This document shows, in pieces, positions 1 to 4,728 of a stretch of 8,636 bases of DNA; position 1 is the stretch's first letter, and the number at the start of each line of letters is the position of its first letter. The DNA lies in contig JAFYPS010000143.1 of NCBI GenBank assembly GCA_017547395.1, positions 1-8,636 of the forward strand. The letters are read 5' to 3'. Below the pieces are notes generated by a model. It was not told the DNA's origin and made no database searches. It saw nothing but the letters and a program-made list of their open reading frames with translations. Made by a program: the position numbers and the translations under genes. The DNA comes from Clostridia bacterium. Its GTDB lineage: Bacteria > Bacillota_A > Clostridia > Oscillospirales > CAG-272.

Positions 1-3
1 CTT

Positions 4-143
4 TCGCAGGCTCCTTCCGTCAATCGCTCCAAGAAAAAACGCGTCGCCGTAGGCGAGGCGAAAACGCGACACACAGTGCCACTGTTTTTTCTATGTGAAC
101 GGTCGCGTTTGCCACCTTCCTCTCGGAGGAAGGCTTTACTCCC
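4..143 (-). repeat. 140-bp dispersed-type repeat, left copy (inverted partner of 8488-8627)
   Basis: Every base from 4 to 143 is the reverse complement of 8488-8627 (left position plus right position equals 8631); identity stops at 3/8628 on the outside and 144/8487 on the inside. Read on the minus strand it starts GGGAGTAAAGCC and continues with a hairpin (8-bp arms CCTTCCTC/GAGGAAGG, loop CGA, at 115-133), a long-range pair AAACGCGAC/GTCGCGTTT, a short ACAGT/ACTGT hairpin and a TCGCC/GGCGA hairpin, and ends GACGGAAGGAGCC. It has no coding capacity. It begins 12 bases after the hydF stop codon, so its first hairpin is the first strong structure in the 3' end of the hyd transcript, although no T-run follows it. 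From memory, the AGTAAAGCC...GGTGGC layout resembles palindromic repeats spread through gut Firmicute genomes. Calling it MITE-like is inference. Confidence 0.93.
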
Positions 144-155
144 ATGAACATTAAT

Positions 156-1355
156 TTACAATAATTCTTTAACTTTTGGAAAAAGCTCGAGGCTGCGGCT
201 TAAAATCCCGTTCATATGCGCAATTGCGACACCGTAATTCACTATCGGAACGCCTGCAGCATTTGCCGCACCTACCCTGCTTGTCATCTCTGCCTCGTTA
301 AGCATACATCCGCCGCAATGAACAACAAGTTTATACTTTGAAAGGTCTAAGGGGAATTCTCCGCCGGAGGTAAACTCAAAATCAATCCTTGCACCCGAAA
401 AATCCGCAATCCATTTAGGCATTTTCACAGTGCCGATATCACCGCACTGACGGTGGTGTGTACATCCCTCGGAAATGAGAATTCTATCCCCGTCGGAAAG
501 GCTCTTAAGTGCCGCTGCACCGCGCACCTGACTCTCAAGATTACCCTTGTATCTGGCAAACAGAATCGAAAACGAAGTGAGCGGAATCTCGGGCGGCACC
601 GCCTTTGACACTTTTCCGAATGCCTGCGAGTCGGTGATGACCATTTTAGGAGGATTTTTCAGTGAAGCAAGTATGCCCGAAAGTTCCTCAACCTGACAAA
701 CAAGCGCAGAGGCGCCCGAGTCAAGAATATCACGTATTGTCTGCTGTTGCGGGAGAATAAGTCTGCCCTTTGGAGCTGACTCGTCAATAGGCGTAACAAG
801 CACAACAATATCGCCCTTTTCGATAAGATCTCCTACAACGCGGCGCACATTTTGTTTGCTCTTTGCAAGCAAGCCGATACGTTCTTTGAGCTCGTTTATG
901 CCAACGTTCTCTTTTGCGCTTACTGCAATTTCGTTTTCGCGAAGAGGCGGCACACCCGAAACGTCTATCTTGTTGTATACCGTTATGCAAGGAAGTTTTT
1001 TCTCCCCGATAACGGTGAGAAAATCCTTTTCCGCATCGGTAATACCTACGCTCGCATCAACAACAAGAACAGCAACGTCGGTTTTTGCAAGTATTTCGCG
1101 CGTTTTCATAACGCGCTTTTCGCCAAGTTCTCCCTCGTCGTCAAAGCCGGGGGTATCAATTATCATAACGGGGCCTATGGGAAGCAGCTCCATAGCCTTT
1201 TTTACAGGGTCTGTGGTAGTTCCTTTCACGTCAGAAACTACCGCGAGTGCCTGACCGGTAACTGCATTTACAAGGCTGGATTTTCCCGCATTTCTTCTGC
1301 CGAAAAAAGCGATATGAACGCGCTCGGCACTTACGGTTTCATTTAAATTACTCAT
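156..1355 (-). CDS. hydF: [FeFe]-hydrogenase H-cluster maturation GTPase HydF
   Basis: HydF is the scaffold and carrier on which the 2Fe subcluster made by HydE and HydG is completed and then delivered to apo-hydrogenase in the cytoplasm. The N-terminal GTPase domain shows G1 GRRNAGKS (residues 19-26), G3 DTPG (67-70), G4 NKID (128-131) and G5 SAK (146-148). A middle dimerisation region follows, then the C-terminal iron-sulfur domain with CTHHRQC (298-304) and HCGGC (346-350), the HydF signature CxH...HCxxC with C298, H300, H346, C347 and C350. At 399 residues it is the usual length. The start ATG lies one base after the hydG stop (TAA-A-ATG) with no clear Shine-Dalgarno sequence, which suggests translational coupling. 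It is the last gene of the hyd operon; the 140-bp repeat follows immediately. No lesion is seen. Confidence 0.97.
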   Translation of the reverse strand: MSNLNETVSAERVHIAFFGRRNAGKSSLVNAVTGQALAVVSDVKGTTTDPVKKAMELLPIGPVMIIDTPGFDDEGELGEKRVMKTREILAKTDVAVLVVDASVGITDAEKDFLTVIGEKKLPCITVYNKIDVSGVPPLRENEIAVSAKENVGINELKERIGLLAKSKQNVRRVVGDLIEKGDIVVLVTPIDESAPKGRLILPQQQTIRDILDSGASALVCQVEELSGILASLKNPPKMVITDSQAFGKVSKAVPPEIPLTSFSILFARYKGNLESQVRGAAALKSLSDGDRILISEGCTHHRQCGDIGTVKMPKWIADFSGARIDFEFTSGGEFPLDLSKYKLVVHCGGCMLNEAEMTSRVGAANAAGVPIVNYGVAIAHMNGILSRSLELFPKVKELL

Positions 1356-1356
1356 T

Positions 1357-2805
1357 TTAGAAACGAAAATCTCTCTTGTTGGATTTCTTTATGTCCTCGA
1401 TATTCTCTGCGGCGATATTTCTCACCTTTTCCTTGGGTACGTTTTTAAGCTCCCTTTCGATAACCTCAAAGCCGACCTTCTTGGTTTCCTCGCTTGCATA
1501 GTCGACAAGATACTCGGTAAGCGTCATAAGGGCGTTGGGGTGACAGCAGTTTGCAATCTGTCCGCTCTTGCAAAGACTCATAAAGCGGTCGCCTGTACGT
1601 CCCTCACGGTAGCACGCGGTGCAGAAAGACGGAATATGTCCGTTCTCCATAAGCCATTTTACTACCTCGTCAAGAGTACGCTGGTCGGAAACGTCAAACT
1701 GCTCGGTATCGTGAGGGCGCTCCTCGCAGGCGTAGCCGCCGACTGAAGTACGCGAGCCGCCGCTGACCTGCGAAACGCCGAGTCGGAGAAGCTTGGATCT
1801 GACCGCCTCGGTCTCGCGGGTGGAAATAATAATACCCGTGTACGGAACTGCAAGACGTATGCAGGCAGTAATCTTTGCAAACGTATCGTCATCAATACCG
1901 TTATCAAAATCGTCGGGGTTGATATCGTCTGCCTTCTTAAGACGGGGAACGCTTATAGTATGCGGTCCGACACCGTGAACCGCCTCAAGATGCTCGGCGT
2001 GCATAAGAAGCCCCGCAAACTCGTACTTGTAAAGCTCAAGTCCGAAGAGAACGCCAAGTCCTACGTCGTCAATGCCGCCCTCCATAGCGCGGTCCATAGC
2101 CTCGGTATGATAAGCGTAGTTGTGCTTCGGTCCCGTAGGGTGAAGCTGCTCGTAGCTTTCCTTGTGGTAGGTTTCCTGGAAGAGAATATACGTACCGATG
2201 CCCGCCTCTTTAAGCTTGCGGTAATTTTCAACAGTTGTTGCCGCAATGTTTACGTTGACGCGGCGGATATCGCCGTTTTTGTGATGAACGCTGTAAATCG
2301 TCTTGATACACTCGAGAATATACTCAATAGGATTGTTAACGGGGTCCTCGCCTGACTCAATAGCAAGTCGCTTGTGTCCCATATCCTGAAGTGCGATAAC
2401 CTCTGCCTTTACCTCCTCCTGAGTAAGCTTCTTGCGCGGTATGGTCTTGTTTTTGAGGTGGTAGGGGCAGTAAACACAGCCGTTTACACAGTAGTTTGAA
2501 AGGTAAAGAGGCGCGAAAATTACAATACGGTTGCCGTAAAAAGCAAGCTTTATCTCCTCGGCAATTGCATAAATTTTCTTGATTACTTCAGGATCGTCGC
2601 AAGCAAGAAGCACCGATGCTTCTCTGTGAGAAAGGCCTGCGCAGGTCCATCCGCTCTCGGTCTTGCGGGGACGCGCCTTTTCAAGAATCTCGTCAATCAG
2701 TTCGCGGTTATTCTTGTTTGCCTCTGCATATTCGAGAGTTGCAAGAATTTCGCCGTCGTGTATAAATTCTTCTGCTTTAAGTGATTTGGGATTGTAGTTC
2801 GCCAT
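1357..2805 (-). CDS. hydG: [FeFe]-hydrogenase maturase HydG, radical SAM tyrosine lyase
   Basis: HydG cleaves tyrosine by radical SAM chemistry to p-cresol and dehydroglycine and converts the latter to CO and cyanide, delivered as an Fe(CO)2(CN)-type synthon for the H-cluster. The radical SAM cluster motif CVNGCVYC (Cx3CxxC, C106/C110/C113) is present. The C-terminal auxiliary-cluster motif CxxCx22C is intact (C395, C398, C421), and this distinguishes HydG from ThiH-type tyrosine lyases, which lack it. The 482-residue length is normal for HydG. A good ribosome binding site (AAAGGAG) lies just before the ATG and overlaps the end of hydE, 13 bases upstream. The position between hydE and hydF fixes the identification. 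Confidence 0.97.
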   Translation of the reverse strand: MANYNPKSLKAEEFIHDGEILATLEYAEANKNNRELIDEILEKARPRKTESGWTCAGLSHREASVLLACDDPEVIKKIYAIAEEIKLAFYGNRIVIFAPLYLSNYCVNGCVYCPYHLKNKTIPRKKLTQEEVKAEVIALQDMGHKRLAIESGEDPVNNPIEYILECIKTIYSVHHKNGDIRRVNVNIAATTVENYRKLKEAGIGTYILFQETYHKESYEQLHPTGPKHNYAYHTEAMDRAMEGGIDDVGLGVLFGLELYKYEFAGLLMHAEHLEAVHGVGPHTISVPRLKKADDINPDDFDNGIDDDTFAKITACIRLAVPYTGIIISTRETEAVRSKLLRLGVSQVSGGSRTSVGGYACEERPHDTEQFDVSDQRTLDEVVKWLMENGHIPSFCTACYREGRTGDRFMSLCKSGQIANCCHPNALMTLTEYLVDYASEETKKVGFEVIERELKNVPKEKVRNIAAENIEDIKKSNKRDFRF

Positions 2806-2818
2806 GGCTGTTCTCCTT

Positions 2819-3868
2819 TTATTTCTTTATGTCTCCGCGGGAAGTCACAACGGTGTATCCGATTCCCGCTATTCGTTTTTTAAGTGTTTCGATTGCCTCT
2901 GCCGCCTCTGCTCCGTCGGAAAGTTTGTTATCGTAAAGCATATATTTTTTGCGCACAGATGGCGGTGAAAGATTTGGCATTACAACGTTTGCTCCAGCGA
3001 GAATTCCGCGTTCGCGCCCGTCGCCGTCTACCGTTCCGAGTGCAGTTGTAGCAGGCAGCAGCACACTTGGGTGTATAAGCCGTATAATGCTGAGCAGTTT
3101 ACAGGTAAGAAATGCGCTACCCGCAGGAAATACCGCAAAAGGCGTATCCTTATGCGGTATAAAGGGACCGATGCCGCACATATCAGGCTTGAACCGCTCG
3201 ATAAATTTCATCTCCCGGGCAAGCATCTCTTTCGTCTGATAGGGTGAACCGACCATAAAGCCGCAGCCAACCTGATAGCCGCACTCACGGAGATTCTTAA
3301 GGCACTCCATACGGTTTTCAAAGGACAGGTTCTCGGGATGAAGCATAGAATAATGCGCCCCGTCCGCCGTTTCGTGTCGAAGCAGGTACCGGTCTGCGCC
3401 CGCTTTGCGAAGAAGCATATAGCTCTCGCGGCTTCGCTCGCCAAGAGAAAGGGTTACCGCACAGTCGGGATACTTTTCCTTGATTTTTTCTATTATTCCG
3501 ACAAGGACCTCGTCGGTATAATAGCCGTCTTCACCACCCTGCATTACAAACGTGCGGAAACCGAGTTTATACCCTTCGTCGGCGGCAAGGAGAATATCCT
3601 CCGCAGTGAGTCTGTACCGCTCACAGTTTCTGTTGCCCGCGCGTATGCCGCAATAATAGCAATCGTTTTTACATATATTGCTTACTTCGATAAGACCGCG
3701 AATATAAACGTCTTTTCCGTAGACCGCTTCGCGAGCTTTCCTTGCCTTTTCTGCAAGATAATCAAGAGTTTCGCTATCATCGCACGTGATTATTTCAAGA
3801 TACTCTTCCTCGCTAAGCCTATGCTTTTCTGCAAGAGTATCAATAAGCATTTTAATACTTTTTTCCAT
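2819..3868 (-). CDS. hydE: [FeFe]-hydrogenase maturase HydE, radical SAM enzyme
   Basis: HydE is a cytoplasmic radical SAM enzyme that acts on the HydG-derived organometallic iron synthon on the way to the bridging azadithiolate ligand of the 2Fe subcluster. The cluster motif CKNDCYYC (C66/C70/C73) sits in the usual N-terminal part of the TIM barrel, with GGED (111-114) downstream. The second, optional [2Fe-2S] cysteine set seen near the C-terminus of some HydE proteins (for example Thermotoga) is absent; that cluster is known to be dispensable, so activity is expected. At 349 residues the length is typical. The ATG is one base after the stop of the upstream small gene (TAA-T-ATG) and no Shine-Dalgarno is visible, so translation is probably coupled. 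BioB and PylB are relatives, but the hyd neighbours decide the call. Confidence 0.96.
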   Translation of the reverse strand: MEKSIKMLIDTLAEKHRLSEEEYLEIITCDDSETLDYLAEKARKAREAVYGKDVYIRGLIEVSNICKNDCYYCGIRAGNRNCERYRLTAEDILLAADEGYKLGFRTFVMQGGEDGYYTDEVLVGIIEKIKEKYPDCAVTLSLGERSRESYMLLRKAGADRYLLRHETADGAHYSMLHPENLSFENRMECLKNLRECGYQVGCGFMVGSPYQTKEMLAREMKFIERFKPDMCGIGPFIPHKDTPFAVFPAGSAFLTCKLLSIIRLIHPSVLLPATTALGTVDGDGRERGILAGANVVMPNLSPPSVRKKYMLYDNKLSDGAEAAEAIETLKKRIAGIGYTVVTSRGDIKK

Positions 3869-3869
3869 A

Positions 3870-4118
3870 TTAAGTTACGCTTGAAAAAGCGGTTTTAACA
3901 CTTACGCCCGAAAGCTTGCCGATCTTACCCGCAAGAGCCGAAATAACGTCCTGCGGCGCATCTATTGCGATGCTGATTATGTTGATTTTTCTTTCGCGAT
4001 AAGGAATTCCCATTCTTCCGATAATATATTTGCCACATTCGTGAAGCAGAGAGTTCAGAGTTTCAACAGACTCCTCCGATTCAACGATAATGCTCATCAC
4101 AGCAACCCTTGTTTCCAT
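3870..4118 (-). CDS. TM1266-family iron-only hydrogenase system putative regulator
   Basis: This is an 82-residue protein with the pattern of a small ACT/ferredoxin-like fold: a strand near 3-13, a helix near 15-29, strands near 30-38 and 44-53, a helix near 54-68 and a final strand near 69-77. The segments GRMGIPYRER (34-43), INIISIAIDAP (45-55) and GKLSGVSVK (67-75) match what I know of the TM1266 family, which is found beside hydEFG and hydrogenase genes and is annotated as a putative regulator. There is no DNA-binding domain, so if regulatory it would sense a ligand or contact another protein. H26 and C28 are the only obvious metal-capable residues. It is the first gene of the hyd operon, with AGGAG at 4125-4129 six bases before the ATG. 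Family call is firm; molecular function is unknown. Confidence 0.88.
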   Translation of the reverse strand: METRVAVMSIIVESEESVETLNSLLHECGKYIIGRMGIPYRERKINIISIAIDAPQDVISALAGKIGKLSGVSVKTAFSSVT

Positions 4119-4138
4119 ACAAAACTCCTAAATAAAAT

Positions 4139-4163
4139 GCCGCGCCCTTTCAAAAGGCGCGGC
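4139..4163 (-). promoter_or_regulatory. Strong hairpin in hyd leader, just upstream of the first ribosome binding site
   Basis: A perfect 8-bp GC-rich inverted repeat, GCCGCGCC/GGCGCGGC (4139-4146 and 4156-4163), lies 9 bases from the AGGAG of the first hyd gene. On the minus strand it is followed by ATTTTATTT, so it could act as a weak terminator or slow the polymerase. On the plus strand it is followed by seven A, so it is not a plus-strand terminator. It probably belongs to the hyd mRNA leader. Its 5' arm on the minus strand contains CGCCTTT, complementary to an upstream leader segment (4195-4201). Confidence 0.7.
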
Positions 4164-4195
4164 AAAAAAAGACAACTTTTACACTTTTTGTCGTC
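4164..4195 (-). terminator. Terminator-like hairpin plus T7 inside the hyd leader (attenuator candidate)
   Basis: On the minus strand GACGAC and GTTGTC (4190-4195 and 4171-4176) can form a 6-bp stem with one G-U pair and a 13-nt loop, directly followed by seven T (4170-4164). The shape is that of an intrinsic terminator lying between the hyd promoter and the first hyd gene, which would make it an attenuator. The stem is short and the loop large, so on its own it would be weak. This is a structural reading without energy calculation. Confidence 0.4.
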
Positions 4196-4241
4196 GCCTT
4201 TCACGCAGGAGAGCTACCTTTGTGTCAGGGGGCTTTACTTA

Positions 4242-4270
4242 ATTTTACATTATTTCCTTCATTATGTCAA
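4242..4270 (-). promoter_or_regulatory. Promoter of the TM1266-hydE-hydG-hydF operon
   Basis: On the minus strand there is a perfect -35 box TTGACA (4270-4265), a 17-base spacer and a -10 box TAAAAT (4247-4242), 5 of 6 to consensus. The predicted start of transcription is near 4235, giving a leader of about 117 nt before the first ATG at 4118. It points away from the feo promoter. Confidence 0.8.
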
Positions 4271-4297
4271 TCTGTACAGCAACCTTTTATATGGCTA

Positions 4298-4311
4298 ATT
4301 TTGCACAAAAT
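4298..4311. promoter_or_regulatory. Palindrome ATTTTG-CA-CAAAAT upstream of the hyd promoter
   Basis: Perfect 6-bp arms are separated by CA. Its centre is about 69 bases upstream of the predicted hyd transcription start and 27 bases before the hyd -35. A second copy of its core, TTGCACAAAA, occurs at 4353-4362 in the same orientation. It could be a binding site for a dimeric regulator; which one cannot be read from the sequence. Confidence 0.45.
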
Positions 4312-4316
4312 CTTCG

Positions 4317-4332
4317 GTTAGCAGAGACTAAC
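4317..4332. promoter_or_regulatory. Operator candidate 1, GTTAG-N6-CTAAC (iron-regulator type)
   Basis: The site is part of a 20-base palindrome (4315-4334) with 7-bp arms CGGTTAG/CTAACCG around CAGAGA. The same GTTAG-N6-CTAAC form recurs at 4424-4439, at the feo transcription start. The GGTTAG/CTAACC half-sites recall DtxR/IdeR iron-repressor boxes, although the classic IdeR box has closer half-sites. This copy lies about midway between the divergent hyd and feo promoters. Confidence 0.6.
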
Positions 4333-4352
4333 CGGTGTACAATACGCCGAAA

Positions 4353-4362
4353 TTGCACAAAA
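4353..4362 (+). promoter_or_regulatory. Second TTGCACAAAA element, upstream of the feo promoter
   Basis: This is an exact 10-base direct repeat of 4301-4310, 52 bases away (about five helical turns). The centre of its TTGCACAA core is about 66 bases before the predicted feo transcription start, nearly the same distance as the first copy from the hyd start. Flanks are less symmetric than in the first copy. Confidence 0.35.
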
Positions 4363-4387
4363 CAGGCTGATTTTTCCAAAAAATGTG

Positions 4388-4416
4388 TTGACACAGGCTC
4401 AAAAAACATATATTCT
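4388..4416 (+). promoter_or_regulatory. Promoter of the feoA-feoB operon
   Basis: A perfect -35 box TTGACA (4388-4393), a 17-base spacer and a -10 box TATTCT (4411-4416, 4 of 6 to consensus). Transcription should start near 4423, immediately before the second GTTAG-N6-CTAAC site. The -35 is embedded in a small palindrome TGTGT-TG-ACACA (4384-4395). Confidence 0.75.
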
Positions 4417-4423
4417 AATTAAA

Positions 4424-4439
4424 GTTAGCGCACGCTAAC
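4424..4439. promoter_or_regulatory. Operator candidate 2 at the feo transcription start, GTTAGCG-CA-CGCTAAC
   Basis: This 16-base palindrome with perfect 7-bp arms starts 7 bases after the feo -10 box, so a bound protein would block initiation or escape. It shares GTTAG-N6-CTAAC with 4317-4332, with the centres 107 bases apart, close to ten helical turns. An Fe(II)-dependent repressor of the DtxR/IdeR class is the natural guess beside feoAB; no regulator gene lies in the window to confirm it. Confidence 0.7.
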
Positions 4440-4466
4440 CGACACGTTTATCCTATAAAGGAGCAT

Positions 4467-4691
4467 ATGATGAAGACACTTAAAGAAGCAAAAATCGGCG
4501 ATACCGTTACGGTAGTCAAGCTTCACGGCGAGGGCGCACTCCGCCGCCGCATAATGGATATGGGCGTTACAAAAGGCGTTGAAATATTTGTCCGCAAGGT
4601 GGCGCCTCTCGGTGACCCGCTTGAGATAAATCTGCGCGGCTACGAACTGTCTATACGTAAGGCTGATGCCGAAATGATAGAGATAGAGTGA
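4467..4691 (+). CDS. feoA: Ferrous iron transport protein A (FeoA)
   Basis: FeoA is a small cytoplasmic SH3-like protein that works with the FeoB transporter, probably by contacting its cytoplasmic G domain. The 74-residue length is normal. Family features are visible: an N-terminal strand region with GDTVTVVKL (11-19), the helix RRRIMDMGVTKG (26-37), and APLGDPLEINLRGYELSIRK (46-65). Two ATGs are in tandem at 4467 and 4470. The second is 6 bases from GGAG (4460-4463), against 3 for the first, and fits normal spacing better, so the mature start may be one residue shorter. It is the first gene of the feo operon, 37 bases upstream of feoB. Confidence 0.95.
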   Translation: MMKTLKEAKIGDTVTVVKLHGEGALRRRIMDMGVTKGVEIFVRKVAPLGDPLEINLRGYELSIRKADAEMIEIE

Positions 4692-4728
4692 CAAGCGCAC
4701 TCTCTGCAGAAAGGAACATAAGCATTAT

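Noticed and set aside
115..133. Repeat hairpin after hydF considered as a dedicated hydF terminator.
   Set aside because: The stem is good but is followed by TGGCAAACG on the minus strand with no T-run. It may still impede transcription, but it is part of the repeat and the same hairpin occurs at 8498-8516 upstream of another gene.
4..143. Short internal palindromes of the repeats considered as a CRISPR array or attachment site.
   Set aside because: There are only two copies, 8.3 kb apart and inverted, with no spacer-repeat periodicity and no cas or integrase genes.
156..4118. Search for a hydrogenase structural gene (hydA) within or next to the maturation operon.
   Set aside because: No H-cluster cysteine motifs or ferredoxin-like domains were found in any frame I read; the structural gene must be elsewhere in the genome.
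4139..4163. GC hairpin followed by A7 considered as a plus-strand terminator.
   Set aside because: On the plus strand the tract after the stem is A, not T, and there is no plus-strand gene ending upstream of it; it belongs to the hyd leader on the minus strand.
4384..4395. TGTGT-TG-ACACA palindrome over the feo -35 as a separate operator.
   Set aside because: The arms are short and made largely by the -35 hexamer itself; no second copy was seen in the window.
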